A stretch of 64,000 nt of DNA from assembly GCA_963826105.1 (NCBI GenBank), contig CAWGWA010000016.1:139444-203443 (forward strand). The letters run 5' to 3'. Source of the DNA: WHTI01 sp963826105. GTDB taxonomy: Bacteria; Actinomycetota; CADDZG01; WHSQ01. Made by a program: the position numbers and the translations under genes. Shown one piece after another: positions 40,666 through 48,908 of the stretch. The notes under the pieces are model-generated. The model did no database searches. It saw only the letters and a program-made list of their open reading frames with translations, and had not been told where the DNA came from. How positions within the stretch are numbered: position 1 is the first letter of the stretch; the number at the start of each line of letters is the position of its first letter.

Positions 40666-43600
40666 TTAGAGGAAGGAGCCTATTAGGGATTCGCAGTTCG
40701 ACTGGGTGTCGGAACCGGCGGAGCCGGAGTGGCAGGTGTCTGTGTCGGCGCCGCCGTCGAAGGTGTCGTTGTTCTCGCCGCCCGCGAGGTAGTCGTCGCC
40801 TTCGTTACCGTTGATCGTGTTGTTGCCGACGCCTGCCAGGACTAGGTCCTCGTCGCTTCCGGCCGCGATCGAGTCGGCCCCGTTTCCCGAGAGGACGAAG
40901 TCGTCGCCCGCGCCGGTCGAGATGTCGTTGGTGCCGTGTCCGGCGAAGACCGCGTCCGCGCCACCACCGGTGGTGATCGTGTCGTTCCCCGCACCGGCAT
41001 CGACGTAGTCGTCTCCACTGCCGGTGGTCACGGTGTTGTTCCCCTCGCCCGCAAGGATCTCGTTGTTCCCGTCCCCGGCAGTGATCGAGTCGTTACCGTC
41101 ACCACCCCGGAGTCGATCGTTCCCGGAGCCGGCGGTGATCGTGTCGGGGCCACTGCCTCCGTAGACGTCGTTGTTGCCTTCCCCCGCGTCGAACGAGTCG
41201 GTCCCGTCACCGCCGAGCATCGTGTCGTCACCGGGCCCGCCGACGAACTGGTCGCTGCCGGAACGACCGACCATCAGGTCGTGGCCCCCTTCACCGAAGA
41301 ACAGCTCCGGCCCGAGACCGCCCCACATCCTGTCGTTATCGTCCCCGCCGTACATCTCGTCGCCGCCCGGGCCCCCGAAGAAGTCGTCGTTCCCCACGCC
41401 CCCGAGCATCACGTCGTTGCCGTCCTTGCCGTAGATGGTGTCGTTGCCTTCACCACCCCGGAGTTCGTCCCCGCCGCCACGGCCGACGATGACGTCGTTA
41501 CCGCCGAACCCACAGATCACATCGACGCCGGAGGTTCCTTCGAGCCGGTCGTCACCCGCGGTCCCCGGGATCGTGCAGCCCGAAGGTGGTGGCGGACCAG
41601 GGGCGGTGAAGGTCGCGGTTACCGAGCGGCTGCTCGACATCGTGAGGTTGCAGGTGTTACCGACCGCCGAATCGCAACCGCTCCAAGAGATCGAGTCACC
41701 CACCGCGGGGGCCGCGGTCAAGACCACCGGCGTTCCATCCGTGTAGTCCTCCGTGCAATCCCCCGAAGAAGAAGGCGTGCTGCAGGAGATGCCTCCCGGA
41801 GCGGAAGTCACGGAACCGCTTCCGGTGCCGGTAGCGCTGACGGTCAGGGTGCGAGGTGAGGGCGGAGGAGGGGCGCCACCGAAGTAGGCGAGGACGAAGC
41901 CGTCGTCCGTCCCCTGCGGCGACTGGGGCCCGCCCTGGTCCAGGGTCCCTCTGGTCCTTCCCCCGATGAACACGTTGTCGAAGTCGTCGATGGCCAGACC
42001 GAGGCCGTCCTCGAGATTGCCGGATCCGAACTGGTCGGTCCGGGTCATGGCACCGGCGGGCGTGTACGAACGGATGAAAGCGTCACCGAACCCGACCTGG
42101 GCGGCCTCCATGTTGTTGTCGGTCCACCCCGCGACATAGGCCTTGCCTGTGCTGTCGAAGGCAACCGCGTGGGCCTCATCGTTATAGCGGCTCCCGAACT
42201 GCTCGGTACCGAGCACCCCTCCGGCGGACGTGTAGCGACGCAAGAAGGCGTCGGAGCTCCCCTCGGTGGGACCGCCGAGCGATCCATAGGAAGTCCCGAC
42301 GGCGTAGACGTTTCCGGATCCCTGGCTCGCAACCGAATACACCTCGTCGAGCTGCGACGTGCCGAACTGATCCGTCCACGCAACCGTGCCCGCCGGGTTG
42401 TACTTGCGAACGAAGGCATCCGTGCTGCCGGCATTGACTCCTACGAGAGCTCCAGTGGTGGATCCCCCGACGTAGAGGTTCCCCGAGGGGTCCGTGCTTA
42501 TGGCAAGCGCTTTATCGAATCCGCTGGAGCCGAACTGATCGGTGCTCAGATGCGTCCCCGACGCATCCAGGTGCCGCACGAAGGCATCTCCGGAACCCGC
42601 GTTGGAGTCTCCGAGTGTCCCACCGGTGAGACCCGCAACGTGAACGATGCCGGCTGAGTCCACGGCTAGAGCGAGTCCGTAGTCGAAGTCGGAGGTTCCG
42701 AATTGTCTCGTCCACAACACCGCACCGGCAGGACTGTACTTACGTACGAATGCATCGATGTTTCCCGCGCTGGGTCCCTCCAGGTCCCGGCCCGTCTGGC
42801 CGGCGACGTACAGGTTCCCGGCCGCGTCCGTTGCAACCGCGGTCGCCAGATCGTGGTCAACCGTTCCGAACTGATCGGTCCATAGGACGGTCCCCAACGG
42901 GTCGTACTTGCGCACGAAGGCGTCGCTCAGGCCGGCAGAGGTCCCCTCCACCGTTCCCTGAGTGGTCCCCGCCGCGAAGACGTTGCCGGCAGCGTCCGTT
43001 GCCACCGACGCCACAGCGTCTTGTTGGGACGTACCGAACTGATCGGACCAGCGAGCGACCCCGACGCTGTCGTACCTGCGAACGAAGACGTCTTGGGTCC
43101 CGGCAGTGGGCTCCTCCAGATCACCGTCGGTGAAGCCGGTGACGTACACGTTTCCGGCTGTATCCGCGTCCACCGCCTGAGCCTGGTCCCACGAGTAGAA
43201 GCTGCCTGCATCGATCGAACCGAACTGATGGGTCCAGGCGACCGCGCCGGCCGGGCTGTACTCCCTCACGAAGCCATCGGCGGCACCCACGTGAACGTCG
43301 AGGGCAGCGGTCGCGTAACCGACGACGTAGGCGTTTCCCGCAGCATCGGTCGCCACCCCATCAGCATGATCGTCGCCGACCGAGCCGAACTGATCCGTCC
43401 AGGTAACGACTCCAGCCGGCGAGAGCTTTCGGATGAATGCGTCCCGGTTGCCGGCCGACGCTCCCTCGATAACTCCGACCGTGATACCAACCACGTAGAC
43501 ATTCCCCGACGGATCGGTCGCTACGGAGTTCGCCGAGTCGTTCTCCGAGGTCCCGAACTGATCGGACCATGTCTGGGTTCCGGAGGAGTCGAACTTTGCG

Positions 43601-44406
43601 ATGAACGCGTCGTTTCCCCCTGCACTCGTCCCTTCTATCGCCCCACCCGTGACTCCGGACACCAGGACGTTTCCGAGTCCATCCGTCGCCACTCCGGTGG
43701 GCTGGTCGAACTGAATAGAGCCGAACTGTGTCGTCCACAGTTCGGTGCCGGAGGAGTTGTACTTGCGCACGAAGGCGTCCGCGCTTCCGAACGAAGCCGC
43801 TCCGAGGGTTCCCCCCGTGTAACCGACGACGATCACGTTGCCCGAGGGATCGACTGCAGCGCCGTATATCTGGTCGGTCGTGTTGGTCCCGAACAGCTCG
43901 GTCCACAGGACGGTCCCGGCGGGGCTGTACTTGCGAAGGAAGGCGCGGTACTCGAATGGGGCGGGCGTGCCGTCGAGGTTCCCCGTCGTGTAGCCCCCCA
44001 CGTAGACATTTCCCGACGCGTCCGTCGCCACGGCGAGAGCTTCGTCACCATTCGTACCGCCGAACTGATCGGTCCACAGGGTCGCGCCGGTGTCGTCCAG
44101 CTTGCGGACGAAGGCGTCACTGCTTCCCGCATTGGGCCCATCGAGATTCCCATAGGTGATGCCGGCCACGATCGTGTTCCCGGAAGGATCGACCGCGATC
44201 GCCGCGGCGCGGTCGACCGCGGCGGTCCCGAACTGGACGGCCCAGCGCGACGGCGGGATGTGATCGGCCAGGGCCGAAGGAGCGGGAAGGAGGACGGCGA
44301 CGAGCGCCGCCAGAGTGATCAGGGCGCCGGCCGTACGCGACACAGCCGGGGCCTGAGCCCCCACGCTCGGGTGGGTCACTTCCCAAAGGCTGTCAGAGCG
44401 GAGCAA
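40666..44406 (-). CDS. 1246-residue secreted SBBP/RTX surface protein
   Basis: The signal peptide ends near SALADH. From about residue 50 to 885 there are some fifteen SBBP propeller repeats, each with patterns such as WTDQFGT, AVATDASGNVYVGGYT and GNLDG..AG..DAFVRKY. A divergent-InlB-type domain follows (RTLTVSATGTGSGSVTSAPGG). The last 250 residues are RTX calcium-binding nonapeptides (GGDGTDSFDAGEGN, GGNDVIVG). It starts at TTG 44406, with poor support; GTG codons lie further in. RTX proteins are normally exported by type I secretion, but no such system is near; the Sec-type signal suggests another route. Probably a large extracellular adhesin. Confidence 0.85.
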   Translation of the reverse strand: MLRSDSLWEVTHPSVGAQAPAVSRTAGALITLAALVAVLLPAPSALADHIPPSRWAVQFGTAAVDRAAAIAVDPSGNTIVAGITYGNLDGPNAGSSDAFVRKLDDTGATLWTDQFGGTNGDEALAVATDASGNVYVGGYTTGNLDGTPAPFEYRAFLRKYSPAGTVLWTELFGTNTTDQIYGAAVDPSGNVIVVGYTGGTLGAASFGSADAFVRKYNSSGTELWTTQFGSIQFDQPTGVATDGLGNVLVSGVTGGAIEGTSAGGNDAFIAKFDSSGTQTWSDQFGTSENDSANSVATDPSGNVYVVGITVGVIEGASAGNRDAFIRKLSPAGVVTWTDQFGSVGDDHADGVATDAAGNAYVVGYATAALDVHVGAADGFVREYSPAGAVAWTHQFGSIDAGSFYSWDQAQAVDADTAGNVYVTGFTDGDLEEPTAGTQDVFVRRYDSVGVARWSDQFGTSQQDAVASVATDAAGNVFAAGTTQGTVEGTSAGLSDAFVRKYDPLGTVLWTDQFGTVDHDLATAVATDAAGNLYVAGQTGRDLEGPSAGNIDAFVRKYSPAGAVLWTRQFGTSDFDYGLALAVDSAGIVHVAGLTGGTLGDSNAGSGDAFVRHLDASGTHLSTDQFGSSGFDKALAISTDPSGNLYVGGSTTGALVGVNAGSTDAFVRKYNPAGTVAWTDQFGTSQLDEVYSVASQGSGNVYAVGTSYGSLGGPTEGSSDAFLRRYTSAGGVLGTEQFGSRYNDEAHAVAFDSTGKAYVAGWTDNNMEAAQVGFGDAFIRSYTPAGAMTRTDQFGSGNLEDGLGLAIDDFDNVFIGGRTRGTLDQGGPQSPQGTDDGFVLAYFGGAPPPPSPRTLTVSATGTGSGSVTSAPGGISCSTPSSSGDCTEDYTDGTPVVLTAAPAVGDSISWSGCDSAVGNTCNLTMSSSRSVTATFTAPGPPPPSGCTIPGTAGDDRLEGTSGVDVICGFGGNDVIVGRGGGDELRGGEGNDTIYGKDGNDVMLGGVGNDDFFGGPGGDEMYGGDDNDRMWGGLGPELFFGEGGHDLMVGRSGSDQFVGGPGDDTMLGGDGTDSFDAGEGNNDVYGGSGPDTITAGSGNDRLRGGDGNDSITAGDGNNEILAGEGNNTVTTGSGDDYVDAGAGNDTITTGGGADAVFAGHGTNDISTGAGDDFVLSGNGADSIAAGSDEDLVLAGVGNNTINGNEGDDYLAGGENNDTFDGGADTDTCHSGSAGSDTQSNCESLIGSFL

Positions 44407-44436
44407 GCATGGATAGGGGGTTCGCCAGATACTTCC

Positions 44437-44470
44437 AGCAAGAGAAAGGCCCCCGGGAACCGGGGGCCTT
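44437..44470 (-). terminator. rpmG terminator
   Basis: AAGGCCCCCGG pairs with CCGGGGGCCTT across a short loop; read on the minus strand it is followed by TTTCTCTTG. It lies 14 bases past the rpmG stop. Confidence 0.8.
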
Positions 44471-44483
44471 CAGATCTGGGTCC

Positions 44484-44645
44484 CTACCGAGTCTCTCGGT
44501 GGGTCGTGTGGCCGCTGCACCACCGGCAGTACTTCCGGAATTCCATGCGGTCCCGGTTGTTGTGCCGGTTCTTCTCGGTGATGTAGTTGCGGCGCTTGCA
44601 ATCAGTGCATTCGAGCGTCACGTGGACGCGCCGATCGCTGGCCAT
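44484..44645 (-). CDS. rpmG: 50S ribosomal protein L33
   Basis: 53 residues: MASDRRVHVTLECTDCKRRN, then YITEKNRHNNRDRMEFRKYC and RWCSGHTTHRETR. The pairs Cys13/Cys16 and Cys40/Cys43 make this the zinc-ribbon (C+) form of L33. GAGGTGAACG precedes the ATG. The tRNA-Thr and tRNA-Met genes stand upstream on the same strand, as in many actinobacteria, but the usual downstream dehydratase and secE-nusG genes are missing; a hairpin and the SBBP/RTX gene follow instead. Confidence 0.95.
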   Translation of the reverse strand: MASDRRVHVTLECTDCKRRNYITEKNRHNNRDRMEFRKYCRWCSGHTTHRETR

Positions 44646-44753
44646 GCTCGTTCACCTCTTCTACGGGATATCCAGAGAGATAACTCAAGGGATTCGTTGG
44701 GTCGAAGGAGAGAGTATAGCGGGCCTAGAGGGGCCTGCGGCTGGTCGGTCGGG

Positions 44754-45215
44754 CTAAGCCGGCAGAGCGGAGGGGTCGCCGGGGCTCCGTCCACGCTTCC
44801 GGAAGGGAAGGCGGTCGACCACGTTCTTGTTCGGTCCCCAGTCCATCCGGGGTGCCGGCGAGAACGCCGCGATCGGGTCCGACGATGAAATGGTGTCGCC
44901 GCCGTCCTCGAGTTGGTCGCTGAAGTTGTCCCAGAGGCTGTTAGGGCTGTCCACCGGGCGGACCTCGTGGTGGTTCTCCTGAGGCGTGGCCGGCGGGGGC
45001 GGGGGCGGCACGAACTTGGTCGGCGCCTTGGGGGCGACCGGCTGTGGCGCCGGAGCAGCAGGTGATGTGGGGGATACGGACGGGGGCGGAGGTGGGGCCA
45101 CGGTGTCCTGTGGCGGCTCCAGGCTGGCCCAGAGGGTGGACACGTCGATACGGGCCTCCTCGAAGGCAGCCTCGACCTGCTGGGTTAGATCGTCCGGGCA
45201 GATGTTGTCGTTCAT
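44754..45215 (-). CDS. Proline-rich protein of unknown function
   Basis: 153 residues from the ATG at 45215; a GTG codon precedes it. The N-terminus is helical and acidic (NICPDDLTQQVEAAFEEARIDVSTLWASLEPP), then comes a low-complexity Pro/Ala/Ser stretch (about 35-80), then a short polar end with a basic motif (NVVDRLPFRKRGRSPG). No signal peptide, membrane helix or recognised domain. It sits between the tRNA terminator and rpmG and may be a cytoplasmic or envelope-linked disordered protein. Confidence 0.65.
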   Translation of the reverse strand: MNDNICPDDLTQQVEAAFEEARIDVSTLWASLEPPQDTVAPPPPPSVSPTSPAAPAPQPVAPKAPTKFVPPPPPPATPQENHHEVRPVDSPNSLWDNFSDQLEDGGDTISSSDPIAAFSPAPRMDWGPNKNVVDRLPFRKRGRSPGDPSALPA

Positions 45216-45321
45216 CACACTCTTGTTGTCGGCAGGCCCTGGAAAAAGTTGAGAGGCAACCCGTACTCATAGCGGCCCTGGGTCCTCGTAGAAATACGGA
45301 CTTACCCGACAGAACGGGTGG

Positions 45322-45356
45322 CATAAGAAGGGAGCCGACCGAGACGATCGGCTCCC
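45322..45356 (-). terminator. Terminator after tRNA-Met
   Basis: GGGAGCCGA pairs with TCGGCTCCC across a 9-base loop, followed by TTCTTATG on the minus strand. It closes the two-tRNA transcript. Confidence 0.75.
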
Positions 45357-45362
45357 GGGGAG

Positions 45363-45434
45363 TAGCGGCGGGTGGACTCGAACCACCGACACAGCGATTA
45401 TGAGCCGCTTGCTCTGCCCCTGAGCTACGCCGCC
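45363..45434 (-). tRNA. tRNA-Met (CAT)
   Basis: Folds as a complete cloverleaf: acceptor GGCGGCG with CGCCGCT (G.T at 1:72), D arm, anticodon stem AGCGG/TCGCT with loop CTCATAA, T arm GGTGG/CCACC with TTCGAGT, discriminator A. No 1:72 C-A mismatch, so it is the elongator rather than the initiator. CCA is not encoded. Upstream tRNA-Thr is 12 bases away. Confidence 0.95.
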
Positions 45435-45446
45435 CCGGCTTCTTCG

Positions 45447-45519
45447 AGCCCCCTCACGGAATCGAACCGTGGACCTTCTCCTTACCATGGAGACGCTCTG
45501 CCGTCTGAGCTAAGGGGGC
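45447..45519 (-). tRNA. tRNA-Thr (GGT)
   Basis: Acceptor GCCCCCT with AGGGGGC, anticodon stem TCTCC/GGAGA with loop ATGGTAA (anticodon GGT), T arm with GGTTCGATTCC, discriminator T. CCA is not encoded. It reads ACC and ACT codons and is co-transcribed with the following tRNA-Met. Confidence 0.95.
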
Positions 45520-45582
45520 GGCGATGGGTCAGGATAATCGAAACGCGAGGGGCCGGGGCCCGAACTGGGAGGGGACGACAGG

Positions 45583-46575
45583 ATGAAGGTGAACCGGGCG
45601 TGGGAACCGGCGTTCGCCGGGAGCGGGGCGACGTTCCAGAAGGTTCCGCTGGTGCTCGATCCCGAGCAGCTCTCCGGGGCCGACGTCGTGGTCATGGGCG
45701 CGCCGATGGACGAGTTCGTCACGAACCGGCCGGGGACGAGGTTCGGCCCCCGGGCGATCAGGCTGGCCGACGATTCCGGCGGCGACCCGCGACTCCGGCA
45801 CATCGACGCGGGCATCGATCCCTTCGAGGTCCTGGCGATCGTTGATCACGGAGATGCCGAGGTCGTGCCCGGGAATCCTCTGGCCAGTCACCGGGCCATC
45901 TCCGAGATGGTCGGGCGCGTGCTCGACGCGGGTGCCGTTCCGATGATCCTCGGTGGCGATCACTCGATCGCCTATCCCAACATCAGGACCGTCGCGGAGC
46001 GGTTCGAGTTCGGCGATCTCGCGGTCGTCCAGTTCGATACACACGCCGACACGGGAACGGAGAACTGGGGCGTCGAGCGCGCTCACGGTACGCCCTTCTA
46101 CTACCTCGTCGAGGAAAACATCATCCCGGGCGACCGACTGATCCAGATCGGCCTCCGCGGCTACTGGCCGTGGCACGAGGAGTTCGAGTGGGCGCGCAAT
46201 AAAGGGATGAGATGGCACCGGATGGAAGAGGTCGATCGTCTCGGGATCGGCGCGGTGATCGACATCGTGATGGAAGAGATCTCCGACGCCCCCAACCTGT
46301 TCCTGTCGGTTGATATCGACGTGCTCGATCCAGCCTTCGCACCGGGAACGGGTACGCCGGAGCCGGGGGGGATGACGACACGCGAACTACTCCCCGCGGT
46401 AAGGCGTCTCGCTGCCGAGCGCGGCCTTGCGGGGATGGATCTCGTTGAGGTATCTCCTCCGTACGATCACGCCGACATCACCGCGCAGGCCGGGAATCGG
46501 ATCGTGATGGAGGCGCTCGTCGGTCTCGCTCTCAACCGAGCGGAGCAGGAACCTCATCCCGAGGATCCTCGCTGA
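45583..46575 (+). CDS. speB: Agmatinase/ureohydrolase-family enzyme
   Basis: 330 residues, GGGAGGGG upstream of the ATG. Metal-binding signatures of arginase-fold enzymes are all present: MILGGDHSIAYP, VVQFDTHADTG and LSVDIDVLDPAFAPGTGTPEPGG. The usual substrate would be agmatine, giving putrescine and urea; a guanidine or guanidino-acid hydrolase is possible because ENWGVERAHGTPF in the substrate loop differs from classical SpeB. It is convergent with the PGM1-type ligase, overlapping by 44 bases. Confidence 0.88.
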   Translation: MKVNRAWEPAFAGSGATFQKVPLVLDPEQLSGADVVVMGAPMDEFVTNRPGTRFGPRAIRLADDSGGDPRLRHIDAGIDPFEVLAIVDHGDAEVVPGNPLASHRAISEMVGRVLDAGAVPMILGGDHSIAYPNIRTVAERFEFGDLAVVQFDTHADTGTENWGVERAHGTPFYYLVEENIIPGDRLIQIGLRGYWPWHEEFEWARNKGMRWHRMEEVDRLGIGAVIDIVMEEISDAPNLFLSVDIDVLDPAFAPGTGTPEPGGMTTRELLPAVRRLAAERGLAGMDLVEVSPPYDHADITAQAGNRIVMEALVGLALNRAEQEPHPEDPR

Positions 46576-48019
46576 TCAGATCCTCTAAGAACTCGAGCAA
46601 TCGGGCGTAGAGATCACTCGCGTCATCGAGAGATGGACCGATGCAGAGCGCCCCGAGCTTGCCGACGTCCGGCAAGGCGCCAAGAAGGTGGAGGAGTATC
46701 CCGCGACGCGAAGCCGGGTCGTACGCAAGCCCTTGCTTCTTCAACGACTCGATCACTATCCCAGGGGTTAATGCCTTGAAGCCTTCGGACTTCAGGTTGT
46801 CGGTTGCGACGTAGGCCACGGGTGCACCATCTACCGTGAGTTCGCCGGCGATCTCGTCGTAGTCGCCACACGTGACGTACTTCGCCATCAGGAATGGATG
46901 CGTGGTGCCACCCAGCCGGAGATTGATCTCGCTGAGGAAAGCGTCTTCAGCATCGTCACCTGGAACGACGATGAAGTCGATCCCGAAGGACCCGATCACG
47001 CCGGCGGAGGCCAGGGTTCGGCCGATGGACTGGGCATAGCCCTGGATCCGGGTACGGCACGAAGCGCGAGCCGGGAACCGGCACCCCAGGTACACGTGCC
47101 CATCCGGGCCTCCGAGGATCTGTTCGTGCGTGGAGACCACTTCGACAACTCCGTCGGGCAAGATGCGGAGCTGCACACTCGGAGACAGCGCCTCTCCGGT
47201 ACCACGGACGTGTTCCTCGACGATCGCTCCATCGCTCTCGAGTTTGGGGAGATACGTCTCCCATGTCTCCCCCTCGGCACAGAACACAGTTGGCGTGTCG
47301 GTGATCGGACTAACGACTTCGGCAAGCTCCACGATCGCGTTCCCCTGGCCCGAGAACCCGTGATTGAGCTTGATCACGGCCGACGAAGCATCTGGACGTC
47401 GTTCCTTGAGCGCAGCGACCGCGTTCTCGAGCGCGGCCTTCGAGTAGAGATCCTCGTCGCCGTCGAGAACCGGCACGCTCGATTGCTTGGCGATCCGCCG
47501 GGAGCCGCTCTTGGTGCCCAACTCGATCAGCTCGGGGGACGGCCCGTAGAGAGGTATCCCGGTCCACTCCGAGAACTCCTTCTCTGCCGCAGTGACGTTG
47601 AACGGCAAGATCAAGGCGTCGTCACCGGCGACCAGCGATATCTGCTCGAGAACCTCCGGTCGATCGAGCAGCTTCTCGGTCAGGCCTCTGGCCTCCGCGT
47701 CGTCAAGCGAGATCAACTCGAGCCTCGCCCGGGCACCCGGGTCTGTCAGCCACGATAGGTAGTAGTCGATCACCGCTTCGTCGATCGGCAGAGCGGTGAG
47801 ATAGATCATCCTCAGCTCGGGCGCCTCGAGAAGAAGGAGCAAGCACAGGAGGCGTTCCTCGTACCGGGTGATGCCGGCGATCTTTCGGAGCTCAACGGGA
47901 GCGAAGCTGATCGACGGGAGCACCACAACGCAGCCGCTCGTCATCTCGGCGACCCCGCGGGTCCCCAGCCGGCCCACCAGGCCGGCCTGCAGTTCATCGA
48001 AGCTTGGCGTTCCCGTCAC
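46532..48019 (-). CDS. PGM1-like peptide ligase (ATP-grasp)
   Basis: 495 residues from a GTG at 48019 placed six bases after TACGCT. The N-terminal part (PSISFAPVELRKIAGITRYEERLLCLLLLLEAPELRMIYLTALPID) and the ATP-grasp region (SSAVIKLNHGFSGQGNAIVEL, AIVEEHVRGTGEALSPSVQLRI, AFLSEINLRLGGTTHPFLMAKYV) match the carboxylate-amine ligase family typified by PGM1 of pheganomycin synthesis. It would form an amide or peptide bond using ATP. No precursor peptide or transporter is near, so the product is unknown. The divergent gene at 48075 shares its promoter region. Confidence 0.82.
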   Translation of the reverse strand: MTGTPSFDELQAGLVGRLGTRGVAEMTSGCVVVLPSISFAPVELRKIAGITRYEERLLCLLLLLEAPELRMIYLTALPIDEAVIDYYLSWLTDPGARARLELISLDDAEARGLTEKLLDRPEVLEQISLVAGDDALILPFNVTAAEKEFSEWTGIPLYGPSPELIELGTKSGSRRIAKQSSVPVLDGDEDLYSKAALENAVAALKERRPDASSAVIKLNHGFSGQGNAIVELAEVVSPITDTPTVFCAEGETWETYLPKLESDGAIVEEHVRGTGEALSPSVQLRILPDGVVEVVSTHEQILGGPDGHVYLGCRFPARASCRTRIQGYAQSIGRTLASAGVIGSFGIDFIVVPGDDAEDAFLSEINLRLGGTTHPFLMAKYVTCGDYDEIAGELTVDGAPVAYVATDNLKSEGFKALTPGIVIESLKKQGLAYDPASRRGILLHLLGALPDVGKLGALCIGPSLDDASDLYARLLEFLEDLISEDPRDEVPAPLG

Positions 48020-48025
48020 CCCCCA

Positions 48026-48031
48026 AGCGTA
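48026..48031 (-). promoter_or_regulatory. Leaderless-type -10 element (TACGCT) of the PGM1-like gene
   Basis: On the minus strand TACGCT is followed by TGGGGG and the GTG at 48019, supporting that start. Confidence 0.5.
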
Positions 48032-48062
48032 GGCTCCCCTGACCGACCGGGCGGCCGACCGC

Positions 48063-48068
48063 TAACAT
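48063..48068 (+). promoter_or_regulatory. Leaderless-type -10 element (TAACAT) of the SnoaL-like gene
   Basis: TAACAT is followed by TCGGGG and the ATG at 48075. It diverges from the TACGCT element 32 bases away. Confidence 0.55.
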
Positions 48069-48074
48069 TCGGGG

Positions 48075-48899
48075 ATGAGTGAGGCGGTGTTGCGCTGGGT
48101 GGAGGCCTATAGGCGGGCGTGGGAAGAGATGGATGCCGATGCGGCCGCGGCGTTGTTCTCGGAGGACGCAACCTACCGGTCGTTGATCTTCGACGAACCG
48201 AACCGGCGGCGGGACGGGATCCGCGACTACTGGACGAGGGCAACTGCGAACCAGGGGGACGTTGCCGTCACCATGGGCGAACCGCTCATCGACGGAGATC
48301 GCGTAGCGGTTGAGTGGTGGACGACGATGCTCGACACGTCCGAGAACGAGGATCTCACCCTCCCCGGCGTGCTGCTTCTGTGGTTCGACCCCGACGGCCA
48401 CTGCCGGAGCCTCCGGGAGTACTGGGCATTTGAGTCCGGTCGTCAGGAGCCATTCGACGGCTGGGGGGTGAAGGCCGGGGGCGACACCGAAGCCACGAGA
48501 GACTCCGCGGCTCGATGGGCCGCCGCTTACCGAACGTTCTGGACCGCCGCCGATCCCAACGGTGTCGCCGACCTCTGCGCCCAGGACGTGACCTACCGAA
48601 CAGGGGTCCTACGTGACCCCGAAGTGGGACGGGATGCGGTGCGCAACTACACGGTCCTTGCGTTCGACAGCGAGGACGATCGAACCGTTGCCTTCGGGCG
48701 GCCTTTCGCCCACGACGGGACCGCCGCGGTCGAGTGGTGGTGCACCTTCACTGATCTCGACGAGAATCCTCCGGCCCCCGCCACGATCGCCGGTTGCTCG
48801 ATCCAGACCTACGACGATGACGGGCTGGTTCTTACTTCAAGGGACTACTGGCACCTGCAGGCCGACATCCACAACCCTCCCGAGGAGTGGGGCACCTAG
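48075..48899 (+). CDS. Tandem SnoaL/NTF2-like domain protein
   Basis: 274 residues made of two copies of one domain: residues about 1-130 (VLRWVEAYRRAWEEMDADAAAALFSEDATYRSLIF, then VAVEWWTTMLD) and 140-270 (ARWAAAYRTFWTAADPNGVADLCAQDVTYRTGVL, then AAVEWWCTFTD). Each is a cone-shaped NTF2-like fold used in cyclases, isomerases and ligand binding. The active-site residues cannot be assigned. The internal duplication probably gives a pseudo-dimer in one chain. The gene is divergent from the PGM1-like ligase and may form a pathway with it. Confidence 0.85.
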   Translation: MSEAVLRWVEAYRRAWEEMDADAAAALFSEDATYRSLIFDEPNRRRDGIRDYWTRATANQGDVAVTMGEPLIDGDRVAVEWWTTMLDTSENEDLTLPGVLLLWFDPDGHCRSLREYWAFESGRQEPFDGWGVKAGGDTEATRDSAARWAAAYRTFWTAADPNGVADLCAQDVTYRTGVLRDPEVGRDAVRNYTVLAFDSEDDRTVAFGRPFAHDGTAAVEWWCTFTDLDENPPAPATIAGCSIQTYDDDGLVLTSRDYWHLQADIHNPPEEWGT

Positions 48900-48908
48900 G
48901 CGACCGAG

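Noticed and set aside
41000..41560. Repeat array on the minus strand resembling a CRISPR
   Set aside because: The repeats encode RTX nonapeptides of the surface protein; unit length and sequence vary and there are no unique spacers.
40666..44406. Plus-strand frames inside the SBBP/RTX gene (for example 43021-44586)
   Set aside because: They are antisense to a repeat-rich gene; their regular pattern only reflects the repeats on the coding strand.
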